A stretch of 22,578 nucleotides of DNA from a virus, in IMG/VR virus record IMGVR_UViG_3300025009_000378, positions 1 through 22,578 of that record. The stretch is one strand, 5' to 3'. How positions within the stretch are numbered: position 1 is the stretch's first letter; each line of letters opens with the position of its first letter. Positions 1 through 6,991 of this stretch are shown piece after piece. The position numbers and the translations under genes were made by a program. Under the pieces are notes generated by a model that saw only the letters and a list, made by a program, of their open reading frames with translations, did no database searches and was not told where the DNA came from.

Positions 1-85
1 CGGCGGCGGCCTGGGCGGCGAGGGCGAGGGCGGCGGAGGCGGCGGCGGCGGCGGCGAGGGCGGCCTGGGCGGCGAGGGCGGATGT
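1..85. repeat. Low-complexity GGC/GAG-rich tract at left edge
   Basis: The first 85 bases are built almost only of GGC, GAG and CTG-type triplets. The unit GGCCTGGGCGGCGAGGGCG occurs twice, near 8-26 and 62-80. On the plus strand one frame reads Gly-rich (GGLGGEGEGG-like); on the minus strand one frame reads Ala-rich. It stops abruptly near 82, after which composition is normal for this window. It may be an internal coding repeat or the place where an assembly ended. Confidence 0.8.
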
Positions 86-127
86 GAAGACAGCGATAAT
101 TCGGTACGGTATGGAGCTATTAAACAT
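1..127 (-). CDS. Possible Ala-rich protein, 5' part only, runs off left edge
   Basis: Read leftward from an ATG at 127, this frame is open to the window edge. It begins MFNSSIPYRIIAVFTSA and then becomes an Ala-rich run with scattered Leu, Gln and Ser in an ALAAQA-like pattern. Nearly all Ala codons are GCC, which is also common in the confident genes here. A weak purine-rich GGTGAG lies a few bases upstream of the start. The hydrophobic N-terminus could be a signal peptide, or the run could be the Ala-rich stretch of a fibre-like protein. The opposite strand is also open (Gly-rich) and has better operon linkage, so this call is weak. The two candidate starts abut in the palindrome CATATG, and both genes are unlikely to be real. 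Confidence 0.25.
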   Translation of the reverse strand, partial: MFNSSIPYRIIAVFTSALAAQAALAAAAAASAALALAAQAAA

Positions 128-238
128 ATGATACTCTCACCACCCGACTGGCACGAATCGTATTTACCCCCCGCCCGGCCGTCTGTTCGAACCGGGATAC
201 TCCTTGCTGTAATAATTCTGATATCGGTGATTATATGA
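128..238 (+). CDS. Small membrane protein (36 aa)
   Basis: The ATG at 128 is preceded by GGAG at 113-116, 11 bases upstream, slightly far but usable. The peptide starts MILSPPDWHESYLPP and ends in a hydrophobic C-terminal helix, about residues 22-36 (TGILLAVIILISVII), suggesting a C-terminally anchored inner-membrane protein. Its stop overlaps the next start as ATGA, the same linkage as in the following genes, which supports a real operon member. The frame is open upstream through the Gly-rich tract to the edge, so it could instead be the end of a larger Gly-rich protein. No family is recognised; tail-anchored small phage proteins of this kind often act in lysis or superinfection control, but nothing here shows that. 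Confidence 0.45.
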   Translation: MILSPPDWHESYLPPARPSVRTGILLAVIILISVII

Positions 239-423
239 GTGCCCAGGCCGCCGCTGAAACCGGCAGATTTGATTCTGATCACCCTATAACGGTACTCTGT
301 GCCGCGTGTGGGACAGAACTGCAAGCCTATGTGGCTGCCTGTTCACCGGGAAACAGTTTACCCGCTTTATATGTCGATCCTTGTATCGACTGCACACCTG
401 ACCCAGAGGAGAACGAATCATGA
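235..423 (+). CDS. Small Cys-rich zinc-binding-like protein (62 aa)
   Basis: The start overlaps the preceding stop (ATGA) and the stop overlaps the next start (ATGA), so it sits in a translationally coupled chain. Cysteine pairs C22-x2-C25 and C50-x2-C53, with C36 between, make a plausible one-zinc ribbon. The C-terminus is acidic. There are no membrane segments and no recognised family. It is one of about eight short Cys-pair proteins in this window. Confidence 0.65.
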   Translation: MSAQAAAETGRFDSDHPITVLCAACGTELQAYVAACSPGNSLPALYVDPCIDCTPDPEENES

Positions 424-590
424 CCAGCCTACGCCGAAAACTCGAACGACAACAACCATTTATCGTGATAAACCGCCCATCACCTTACGGGTCGGAATAC
501 CCGGTTCCCCGCCGATACACTGGATGGTGGGTATCTGTAGCCGTAACCCTTGTCATCGTCTGCGCCCTGGTGGTATGGGGGCCGGTATGA
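420..590 (+). CDS. Small single-pass membrane protein (56 aa)
   Basis: The frame starts at ATG 420, inside the ATGA overlap with the upstream gene, and ends at 590 in another ATGA overlap. The N-terminal half is basic and polar (MTSLRRKLERQQ). Residues about 36-54 (WWVSVAVTLVIVCALVVWG) form one clear transmembrane helix, and the protein ends just after it. The basic N-terminus suggests an N-in orientation with an anchor at the C-terminus. Function is unknown. It overlaps a longer frame opening at 299, but the coupled start/stop pattern favours this gene. Confidence 0.6.
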   Translation: MTSLRRKLERQQPFIVINRPSPYGSEYPVPRRYTGWWVSVAVTLVIVCALVVWGPV

Positions 591-769
591 AAATATTTAC
601 CCATCTACGGCAACCGGGAATCTATGGTATTACCGACAACGGGCTCACATACCGGTGGGATGGTACCGGGTGGACCCCCTGTCTGAATATTCCACCCGAC
701 GATGAATTCCGAATCCCGCTGACGGTCGAGGATTATCCGGGGTTGTATCGGCGGTTAGGGGTGTCGTGA
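587..769 (+). CDS. Hypothetical protein (60 aa)
   Basis: I place the start at ATG 587, in the ATGA overlap with the membrane-protein gene, giving MKIFTHLRQPGIYGITDN. The same frame is open back to 299, but that extension would cover two other coupled genes and reads like an out-of-frame shadow. The protein is Trp/Pro/Tyr-rich (YRWDGTGWTPCLN) with no membrane segment and no metal motif. The stop overlaps a GTG start at 766. Function is not recognised. Confidence 0.55.
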   Translation: MKIFTHLRQPGIYGITDNGLTYRWDGTGWTPCLNIPPDDEFRIPLTVEDYPGLYRRLGVS

Positions 770-1029
770 CGGATGCACGGTTGGAAAATACAATCTTCTA
801 CCGGCGATTGCCGGAAATGGAGCGGAGTATGAAGAGAATTCTGCACCTTATAACTCAAGATGACCAGCCAATTGGCAGTTGTCGAAAGTGCTGTGAGATC
901 TGCGGTAAAGCGCAATTTACCATGGACGGCAACACTGTCGGCTGGACGGACTCTCGGGAAGAATATGCCGATCCTAAGCGTTATTTCGGAGAGGGAACAT
1001 TAACCTGTAGGGAGGAAAAACATGCTTAA
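766..1029 (+). CDS. Small Cys-rich protein (87 aa from GTG, or 66 aa from 829)
   Basis: Two starts are possible. GTG 766 is coupled to the previous stop (GTGA). ATG 829 follows GGAGCGGAG closely and starts MKRILHLITQDDQP. The Cys cluster C39, C42, C43, C46 (numbered from GTG) with a late Cys suggests a metal site. The first 24 bases after GTG match 20 of 24 bases at 7331-7354, just upstream of another small Cys-pair gene. That makes me suspect the first 21 residues are a shared leader and ATG 829 begins the main product. No family is recognised. Confidence 0.5.
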   Translation: MTDARLENTIFYRRLPEMERSMKRILHLITQDDQPIGSCRKCCEICGKAQFTMDGNTVGWTDSREEYADPKRYFGEGTLTCREEKHA

Positions 1030-1225
1030 AGCAGGAATCGCTATAGATGACTGGAAGTTACCGATTTTCAAGCGCCATTTGTCCGAAGCTGGATATCAAT
1101 TTGAACAACATCCCGGCGTGACCAAAGATACTCTCACTCTGACGGTATTCGCTACCTCTATTGATGAGTTGGGAGAAATCGTCCTGGCGGCAAACACTGA
1201 AGCAGCAAAAGGGAGAATGCAATGA
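1022..1225 (+). CDS. Hypothetical protein (67 aa)
   Basis: A strong Shine-Dalgarno (GGGAGG) lies about 7 bases before ATG 1022, which overlaps the end of the upstream gene by eight bases. The product reads MLKAGIAIDDWKLPIFKRHL and ends with a helical Glu/Ala-rich stretch. The pattern (IDDWK, then a Gly-Tyr turn, then a strand-rich middle LTLTVFATSIDEL) suggests a small alpha/beta fold. Short proteins of this general look are common in proteobacterial phages, usually without assigned function. The stop overlaps the next start (ATGA). Confidence 0.7.
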   Translation: MLKAGIAIDDWKLPIFKRHLSEAGYQFEQHPGVTKDTLTLTVFATSIDELGEIVLAANTEAAKGRMQ

Positions 1226-1536
1226 CCGAGCCGAAAACCTGTATGACCGATGGAAGCCCTGTCGCACCCGATCACCGGGAGATTGACGAGAATACCGGTC
1301 AACAAAAGGGTTATGTCGTCCTCTGCCCCGAAGAGAGGGCCAAGGGTTTTGTCCGCCCTGTCCGCAGAAATTACCAGCACACCAAATGCGGCGTGGTGAC
1401 GAAGATGGGACTTTCGCTGGCTGAAACATATGCCCGTGATCCGAAATTCTATAGCGGGACGTTCTGCGCCGGTTGTGGTGCTCACTTTCCTGTTGGGGAA
1501 TTTACCTGGCTTGATGGTTCAGTAGTTGGTTCGTAA
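1222..1536 (+). CDS. Conserved phage zinc-ribbon-like protein (104 aa)
   Basis: Start ATG 1222 is coupled to the preceding stop (ATGA). The second half holds H53-x2-C56 and C82-x2-C85 within FCAGCGAHFPVGEFTW, with H88 close by, so one zinc is likely bound. The arrangement HTKCG, then a long helix with YARDPKFYSGT, then CxxC-HFPVGEF is one I associate with a widespread small phage protein of unknown role; that is recall, not a search. Its codon use is less GC-biased than the nuclease gene that follows. Confidence 0.75.
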   Translation: MTEPKTCMTDGSPVAPDHREIDENTGQQKGYVVLCPEERAKGFVRPVRRNYQHTKCGVVTKMGLSLAETYARDPKFYSGTFCAGCGAHFPVGEFTWLDGSVVGS

Positions 1537-1550
1537 GGCATCCTGCACAA

Positions 1551-1561
1551 TAACGAAATAA
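1551..1561 (+). promoter_or_regulatory. Leader motif TAACGAAATAA before a start codon
   Basis: This 11-mer ends one base before ATG 1563, where no Shine-Dalgarno is visible. The identical 11-mer recurs at 7253-7263 and 7550-7560, each ending 4 bases before the start of a small gene. It may be a translation enhancer or processing site, or just a shared recombination scar. Confidence 0.3.
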
Positions 1562-1562
1562 C

Positions 1563-2045
1563 ATGAACCCCGACACACTTCACACCTGGGCCGCCCGCTG
1601 GAACATACCCCCCGCAGCCCTAATCGACCTGCGGAACCGGTTGATCGCTGACATCCCCGTGCCGCCGGACCCTTCTGTTACGTCCGAGGCCGCTGTGCAA
1701 CAGACGATCCGGCTGGAAGCCTCGCGCCGCGGGTGCCTGTTGTTCCGGAATAACGTCGGCGCCGGGCTGATGGACACGGGTTCGTTCGTCCGGTTCGGGC
1801 TGGCGAACGATTCGGCCCAACTGAACGCCCGGCTGAAATCGGCGGATCTGATCGGTATTCGGCCGGTTGTGATCACACCGTGCATGGTCGGTCGGACCGT
1901 CGGGGTGTTTTTGTCCCGCGAGATTAAGGCGGCCGGCTGGAAATACCGGGGAACGGAACGAGAACAGGCCCAGTTACGTTGGGCCGAATTAATAATTTCT
2001 ATGGGTGGCGACGCAGCGTTCGCCGTCGGCGAGGGGACGATTTAG
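1563..2045 (+). CDS. VRR-NUC domain nuclease (160 aa)
   Basis: This is a stand-alone VRR-NUC (PD-(D/E)xK-type) nuclease, the class seen in phages and in the FAN1 C-terminus, presumably acting on branched or damaged DNA. Visible motifs, in order, are E42 in SEAAVQQTIRLEA, the RNNVGAG turn (about 62-68), D95 in SADLIGI, and E120-x-K122 in LSREIKA, followed by a helix with Q136 in EQAQLRWAELI. The last stretch GGDAAFAV is typical of the fold. About 40 residues precede the domain. It lies upstream of HD, methylase and replication genes, fitting a replication/recombination role. It has no clear Shine-Dalgarno; TAACGAAATAA sits just before the start. Confidence 0.85.
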   Translation: MNPDTLHTWAARWNIPPAALIDLRNRLIADIPVPPDPSVTSEAAVQQTIRLEASRRGCLLFRNNVGAGLMDTGSFVRFGLANDSAQLNARLKSADLIGIRPVVITPCMVGRTVGVFLSREIKAAGWKYRGTEREQAQLRWAELIISMGGDAAFAVGEGTI

Positions 2046-2047
2046 GT

Positions 2048-2266
2048 ATGAAGATAAAACGGATAATATCGCAACACCGAAGAGATTTCCGAGCAGATTA
2101 CGAATGTGAACATTGCGGCCACATTGAGCTTAACGGTTCCGGCTACGATGACTCGAATTTCCATGTGAACGTGATACCGACAATGGTCTGTAAGAAATGT
2201 GGTAGAACCGCCCCTGAAGAATATCGTCCACTTGCGACAAAATATCCCGACTCGGTGACCATATGA
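2048..2266 (+). CDS. Zinc-ribbon protein (72 aa)
   Basis: I choose ATG 2048, two bases past the nuclease stop, rather than the upstream in-frame ATG 1979, which would overlap the nuclease by 67 bases. Two Cys pairs, C20-x2-C23-G-H and C48-x2-C51-G-R, form a classical zinc ribbon with a 24-residue spacer. The N-terminus is basic (MKIKRIISQHRRDFR), which would suit nucleic-acid contact. The stop overlaps the next start (ATGA). Function is unknown. Confidence 0.7.
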   Translation: MKIKRIISQHRRDFRADYECEHCGHIELNGSGYDDSNFHVNVIPTMVCKKCGRTAPEEYRPLATKYPDSVTI

Positions 2267-2808
2267 ACCCACTGAACGAAGAACTCTGTTTAATCCGTGA
2301 CCGCGCAGTCCGCGAATTCACCGAGCACTGTCTCGCCGAGGCGCCGGAATATTTCTGGACCGTACCGTCGTCCTCGTCGGGAAAATACCATCCCGAGCAA
2401 TCAAACGGTGAAGGCGGTCTCGTCCGTCACACCCGGGCCGTGGTGTATTTCGCGATAAAACTGTGTGATGTGTTCAGCGCGACCCGGCTCGAAACCGATT
2501 GTGTGATCGCGGCATCGATCCTGCACGACGTTCTGAAATATGGGTTACCGAAACAGGACCATACCACGAAGAACCACGACTATGAGGGCGCCGTGTGGGT
2601 ACGGGAACACGGTATCGCCCAAGGCCTGGACAAACGGTTGCTTGATCTGATCACCGGGTCGATTGCCTGGCACATGGGACGCTGGACGGATCTGACCGGC
2701 CGGGACGTGGAGCGGAAATTCCCGGAGGAATATGGGTATATCCATTTGGTGGTCCATCTGGCCGATGTGATCGCTGCTCAGAAGAATGTTCGACTCAGTC
2801 ACATATGA
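2263..2808 (+). CDS. HD-domain phosphohydrolase-like protein (181 aa)
   Basis: The HD superfamily signature is present: H56 in GGLVRHTRAV, the H88-D89 pair in ASILHDVLKYG, H105, H137 in SIAWHMGRW, and D168 in HLADVIAA. These are the metal ligands used by phosphohydrolases acting on nucleotides or cyclic nucleotides. The layout (RH..., HD, then a late HLAD) resembles YfbR/KH-type HD phage proteins that hydrolyse nucleotides, but the substrate cannot be read. It starts in an ATGA overlap with the zinc-ribbon gene. A role in the nucleotide pool or in countering host signalling is inference. Confidence 0.8.
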   Translation: MNPLNEELCLIRDRAVREFTEHCLAEAPEYFWTVPSSSSGKYHPEQSNGEGGLVRHTRAVVYFAIKLCDVFSATRLETDCVIAASILHDVLKYGLPKQDHTTKNHDYEGAVWVREHGIAQGLDKRLLDLITGSIAWHMGRWTDLTGRDVERKFPEEYGYIHLVVHLADVIAAQKNVRLSHI

Positions 2809-2815
2809 ATACGTA

Positions 2816-2844
2816 TTGACACGCCCGACACTACGCGGTAATAT
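2816..2844 (+). promoter_or_regulatory. Sigma70-like promoter for the double-HTH regulator
   Basis: A perfect -35 box TTGACA (2816-2821) is separated by exactly 17 bases from TAATAT (2839-2844), which matches 4 of 6 positions of TATAAT. Transcription would start near 2851, about 28 bases before ATG 2879. It sits just past the HD gene stop at 2808, so it could drive the regulator and the genes after it separately from upstream transcription. Confidence 0.6.
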
Positions 2845-2878
2845 CACCCGTATTACTAACCTCAACACCCGTAAAACC

Positions 2879-3403
2879 ATGACAACCGAATACCCCCTGA
2901 AACAAACCGTCCGCACGATCGCGATAAATCTAGCCCGTACCGACGGCCTGATCAACCTTACCCGTGTGGGTTTATGCGCCGCCGCAGGCATACCGGACGG
3001 TAGTTTCCGCCACGTTACCGGCCAAACGTTCAACGAATTTATCGACTCGCTCCGACGTGATCCGGCCGTTGCGAACCTACCGGCCCAGTCGGTCCGTAAA
3101 CTCAGGGCGAACCCGGAATTACGCCGTGAACACATCCTCGAATCGGCTGTACAGGTGGCTCAGTCGGTCGGGTATCGGAAGGTAACACGGGTGCTGGTGG
3201 CCGAACGGGCCGGGGTGTCCGACACCCTCGTCAGTCGATATTTTGCCACGATGAACCAATTGCGCCAGGCGATCATGCGTCGGGCGGTGGTGCTGGAAAT
3301 CCCAGAGATCGTCGCTCAGGGACTCGCGGACGGGGAAACTCAGGCACGTAAGGCGCCTGAAGCACTGAAGGAGAAAGCGGTTGCGTTGTTGAAGGGGGCG
3401 TGA
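2879..3403 (+). CDS. DNA-binding protein with two TetR-like HTH units (174 aa)
   Basis: Residues about 83-135 (REHILESAVQVAQSVGYRK, then VAERAGVSDTLVSRYF) match the TetR N-terminal helix-turn-helix well: ILxAA-like helix, GY turn, VAxxAGVS, RYF. Residues about 9-58 repeat the same plan more weakly (TVRTIAINLARTDG, then CAAAGIPDGSFRHV). The usual TetR ligand-binding domain of about 130 residues is absent; only about 38 residues follow, ending in an Ala/Lys-rich helix. A start at 2786 is possible in frame but would overlap the HD gene and include the promoter, so ATG 2879 is preferred. It probably acts as a phage transcription regulator; its targets are unknown. Confidence 0.75.
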   Translation: MTTEYPLKQTVRTIAINLARTDGLINLTRVGLCAAAGIPDGSFRHVTGQTFNEFIDSLRRDPAVANLPAQSVRKLRANPELRREHILESAVQVAQSVGYRKVTRVLVAERAGVSDTLVSRYFATMNQLRQAIMRRAVVLEIPEIVAQGLADGETQARKAPEALKEKAVALLKGA

Positions 3404-3406
3404 GCG

Positions 3407-4342
3407 ATGAGCGCCCACGTTGAGATAAATACCGGAGATTGTTTAACGGTTCTGAAATTATACCCCGATAAGTGGGTAAATTGTTGCGTCACTTCCCCAC
3501 CGTATTGGGGGCTGCGAGACTATGGCGTTGAAGGGCAAATCGGACTCGAACCTACACCCGAAGAATATGTTGAAAAATTGGTACGGGTGTTCCGTGAAGT
3601 GCGCCGGGTTCTCCGTGACGATGGTACATTGTGGTTGAATTTGGGTGATAGTTACAGCGCCCACCCAGGTCAGCGGAAGGGAACAGACAAGGCGGGCAGT
3701 AAGCAACAGTCCAAGCGGGGGTCTACCGGTTCCCCTTCCCACAGCGTGGGCGGACTCAAACCCAAAGACCTCATCGGCATCCCCTGGCGTGTAGCCTTTG
3801 CCCTGCAAGAAGATGGTTGGTATCTCAGACAGGATATCATCTGGCACAAACCAAACCCTATGCCTGAAAGCGTGACAGATCGTTGCACAAAATCACATGA
3901 GTATATCTTTCTGCTGTCGAAATCGGGACGATATTTTTATGACGCAGATGCGATCCGTGAACCCCACAAAGCCGAGTCCATTACAAGGGCAAAGAGGAAT
4001 TCCCACCCAAATGAACTCAGGGCAATCGCTTTCCCTGGTGGTAACCCGTCCGTTCGGGACCGTGGGGAGGGGACAATACAACTCGCTGCCAACGGTCGTA
4101 ACAAGCGCTCAGTTTGGACCGTTCCGACCAAACCCTATAAAGGCGCACATTTCGCAACGTTCCCCCCAGCCCTAATCGAGCCGTGCATCCTCGCCGGTTG
4201 TCCGGTAGGTGGAACGGTACTAGATCCGTTTGGCGGCAGTGGAACAACCGGAATGGTGGCGAAACAGAACAACCGTCACGCAATACTGATCGAACTGAAT
4301 CAAAAATACGTCGACCTACAGCACAACCGGGTGGCTATATGA
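3407..4342 (+). CDS. Beta-class DNA methyltransferase (N4-cytosine or N6-adenine, 311 aa)
   Basis: Catalytic motif TSPPYW (29-34) comes first and the AdoMet-binding motif LDPFGGSGTTG (272-282) comes near the C-terminus, the order of the beta class (DNA methylase N4/N6 family). SPPYW is seen in both N4-cytosine and N6-adenine enzymes of this class. The middle has typical elements, such as EYVEKLVRVFREVRRVLRDDGTLWLN and a DIIWHKPNPMPES block. Length is normal and all motifs are intact. A GGGGG Shine-Dalgarno-like run precedes ATG 3407. No restriction endonuclease is next to it, so it is probably an orphan that protects or marks phage DNA. The stop overlaps the primase start (ATGA). Confidence 0.9.
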   Translation: MSAHVEINTGDCLTVLKLYPDKWVNCCVTSPPYWGLRDYGVEGQIGLEPTPEEYVEKLVRVFREVRRVLRDDGTLWLNLGDSYSAHPGQRKGTDKAGSKQQSKRGSTGSPSHSVGGLKPKDLIGIPWRVAFALQEDGWYLRQDIIWHKPNPMPESVTDRCTKSHEYIFLLSKSGRYFYDADAIREPHKAESITRAKRNSHPNELRAIAFPGGNPSVRDRGEGTIQLAANGRNKRSVWTVPTKPYKGAHFATFPPALIEPCILAGCPVGGTVLDPFGGSGTTGMVAKQNNRHAILIELNQKYVDLQHNRVAI

Positions 4343-6936
4343 CCGAACCACTATCCGCCCTGATCACCCGTCCCGGTCCGCTCGCTCCGCTCGTCGCACG
4401 TAATCAGTGGATCCTCGTCCGTCTGGTACCCAAACCCGACGGGAAAACCAATAAACTCCCCGTCGATCACCGGACCCTGCAGGTATTCGCCGCTGGCGCC
4501 GACTGGCAGAACGATCCGGCCGCCTGGACCGATTACCCCACGGCCCGATTCCTCGCAGGTCAGTGTGGCGACGGGTACGGTGTGGGTTTCCTGTTCACCG
4601 TCACAGATAATCTGTTTTTCCTCGATATCGACGACTGTCTCACACCCGACGGATGGTCCGCCACGGCACTCACCGTTCTCGCGGCCCTACCCGGTGCAGC
4701 GGTCGAGGTGTCACAGTCGGGCCGAGGACTGCATATTTTCGGGTCGTACAGCGGTTTACCGCCTGCTCACGGGTGTAAAAATATCCCCCTGGGCCTGGAA
4801 CTCTACACCGAATCACGGTTCGCCATGATCACGGGGGACCGGGCCATGGGTAACGCTGCAACCGACTGTACGGCTGCACTGACAGGGGTTATCGACCGGT
4901 GGTTCCCCCCGGCTACCACGATAACCCCTGTCGCCTGGACCACTGAGCCCGTCCCGGAATACACCGGACCGGCCGACGACCAGGAACTAATCAACCGGAT
5001 GCTCTCATCGAAACAGACGGCCGGGGCGGCGTTCGGCGGTCGGGCGTCGGTGACGGATCTGTGGAACGCGAACGAACCGGCACTCGCTATCGCCTACCCC
5101 GATCCGGGCGGTAGCCGAGCTTACGACGCCTCATCGGCTGACCGGGCGCTTGCTCAACATCTGGCGTTCTGGACCGGCCGGAATGCCGAACGTATTCACC
5201 GCCTGATGCTGCAGTCGCAGTTACGCCGGGATAAATGGGACCGCGAGGATTACCTGATCCGCACGATCACCGGGGCCGTCGCCTCCCAGACCACTGTGTA
5301 TTCGATACCCGCCCCGACCCAGACCGACACCGCGGCCTTACGTGGAACCGAACGACAGGTGACCTGGGCACTGCAGATCCGGGCGCAGAAACTGGCTGAG
5401 TATCCCGCCGGCGCCGAAGTGTTCGACACGATCCCCGATGCCGCCTGGTGGGTGGAGAACCGGGAAAAATCCGGCGAACAGCTGGCCCGGATGCTGACCC
5501 CGATCGAATCACCGACGGCCCGGCCGACCGACGGTCCCGCATACACAGTTGGGCACCAGATTCTTGGACCGGAGCAACAGGTCGAGCATTTCCGGGGGTG
5601 TGTGTATGTCCAGGACCAACATAAAATATTCGTGCCGAACGGTTCGCTCCTAAAACCGGAACAGTTCAACAGTACGTTCGGTGGATACGAATTTACCATC
5701 TCATCGAACGGCCGGAAAAAACCGACGACCAAGGCCTGGGAAGCGTTTCAGGAATCCCAACTGGTAAAATATCCGATCGCTGAATCCACATGTTTTCAGC
5801 CGAATAAAACACCGGGGGAAATCGTCGTCCGGGACAGCCGGTCATTGGTGAATATTTATGTCCCGGTGATTACCGGCCGCCGCCGTGGCGATGCCGGCCC
5901 GTTTTTCAATCTGCTCTCGCGGATTCTGCCGAACACCGACGACCGGGCGATTGCCCTTGCATATCTGGCCGCCCTGATCCAGCACAAGGGCGTAAAATTT
6001 CAGTGGGCGCCGCTGTTCCAAGGGGCAGAGGGCAATGGTAAATCGTTCCTCACCCGTTGTGTGGCCGCGGCCATCGGCGAACGATATTTCCACAGTCCGC
6101 CGGCAACCGAGATCGGCGAAAAATTCAACGAGTGGTTATTCAATAAACTCGTTATCGGTGTGGAGGATATTTACATCCCGGAGCAAAAACGGGAACTGAT
6201 TGAGATTCTCAAACCGATGATCACGGCGGACCGCTACCCCTGCCGGGCCATGCAGACCAGTCAGGTCATGCGCGATCTGTGTTGTAATTTTATTTTTAAC
6301 TCGAACCACAAGGACGCCGTGCGAAAAACCGACAACGACCGGCGTCTGGCTGTGTTTTACACCGCCCAACAGTGCGCCGCTGATATCAAGCGGGACGGCA
6401 TGGCCGGTGATTATTTCCCGAACCTGTATAACTGGGCACGGTCGGGTGGGTATGAAATCGTCCATGAGGTTCTGGCTACCCATCAGATACCGGACGCCCT
6501 GAACCCGGCCGGCGATATGCACCGGGCGCCCCGGACCTCATCGACGGTCGATGCCATCGCCGCCAGTCTGGGTAGTGTCGAACAGCAGATCCTGGAAGCG
6601 GTCGACGAGGGCAGGCCGGGATTCGCCGGCGGGTGGATATCGAGTACGGCACTGGACACCCTGCTAAAATCAATGCGTCGGGATAATTCGATTCCGATTA
6701 ACAAACGGCGCGAGTTGTTGAACGATCTCGGTTATGACCACCATCCGGCGTTACGTGGCGGCCGGGTGAATAACGCGGTCCTGCCGGACGGGGGGAAACC
6801 TAGATTGTTTGTGAAACGGGGCCATCTGGCCTGTAATATCACGGTGCCGGCAGCGGTGGCGAAGGCGTATCAGGACGCACAGGGTGCGGTGGTGGCTGGT
6901 GGATCGGCGGCGGTAGTGTTTGGGGGTGGGCGGTAG
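4339..6936 (+). CDS. PrimPol-like primase / SF3-type helicase (865 aa)
   Basis: Start ATG 4339 is in an ATGA overlap with the methylase stop; the frame is open upstream but would lie inside that gene. The N-terminal part has the archaeo-eukaryotic primase-type residues: FFLDIDD (93-99), SQSGRGLH (125-132) and ELYTESRFAMITGD (154-167), which resemble PrimPol proteins such as that of phage NrS-1. The C-terminal part (about 450-780) has the DUF5906/D5-like helicase plan: Walker A GAEGNGKS (562-569), Walker B-like VIGVED (605-610), a sensor-like NFIFNSNHKDA, and an Arg region DNDRRLAVFY. The enzyme would make primers, or short DNA, and unwind at the origin. No separate replicative polymerase is seen in this window. 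Confidence 0.88.
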   Translation: MTEPLSALITRPGPLAPLVARNQWILVRLVPKPDGKTNKLPVDHRTLQVFAAGADWQNDPAAWTDYPTARFLAGQCGDGYGVGFLFTVTDNLFFLDIDDCLTPDGWSATALTVLAALPGAAVEVSQSGRGLHIFGSYSGLPPAHGCKNIPLGLELYTESRFAMITGDRAMGNAATDCTAALTGVIDRWFPPATTITPVAWTTEPVPEYTGPADDQELINRMLSSKQTAGAAFGGRASVTDLWNANEPALAIAYPDPGGSRAYDASSADRALAQHLAFWTGRNAERIHRLMLQSQLRRDKWDREDYLIRTITGAVASQTTVYSIPAPTQTDTAALRGTERQVTWALQIRAQKLAEYPAGAEVFDTIPDAAWWVENREKSGEQLARMLTPIESPTARPTDGPAYTVGHQILGPEQQVEHFRGCVYVQDQHKIFVPNGSLLKPEQFNSTFGGYEFTISSNGRKKPTTKAWEAFQESQLVKYPIAESTCFQPNKTPGEIVVRDSRSLVNIYVPVITGRRRGDAGPFFNLLSRILPNTDDRAIALAYLAALIQHKGVKFQWAPLFQGAEGNGKSFLTRCVAAAIGERYFHSPPATEIGEKFNEWLFNKLVIGVEDIYIPEQKRELIEILKPMITADRYPCRAMQTSQVMRDLCCNFIFNSNHKDAVRKTDNDRRLAVFYTAQQCAADIKRDGMAGDYFPNLYNWARSGGYEIVHEVLATHQIPDALNPAGDMHRAPRTSSTVDAIAASLGSVEQQILEAVDEGRPGFAGGWISSTALDTLLKSMRRDNSIPINKRRELLNDLGYDHHPALRGGRVNNAVLPDGGKPRLFVKRGHLACNITVPAAVAKAYQDAQGAVVAGGSAAVVFGGGR

Positions 6937-6943
6937 GTGACGG

Positions 6944-6963
6944 TGTTGAAACTAGTATCAACA
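6944..6963. promoter_or_regulatory. 20-bp near-perfect palindrome, possible operator
   Basis: TGTTGAAACTAGTATCAACA is symmetrical at 18 of 20 positions. It fills the short gap between the primase stop (6936) and ATG 6992. Its size and symmetry fit a dimeric repressor site. TTGAAA inside it could be a -35 element, but no convincing -10 follows at the right distance. Confidence 0.4.
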
Positions 6964-6991
6964 TTTTGAAAACCTGAAAATAGGATGGATT

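Noticed and set aside
299-586. Longer start for the 60-residue gene ending at 769
   Set aside because: It would overlap two coupled small genes in other frames; ATG 587 fits the ATGA chain.
2545-3135. 196-codon minus-strand frame opposite the HD and regulator genes
   Set aside because: It runs antisense to two motif-supported genes and to a clear promoter; no own motifs.
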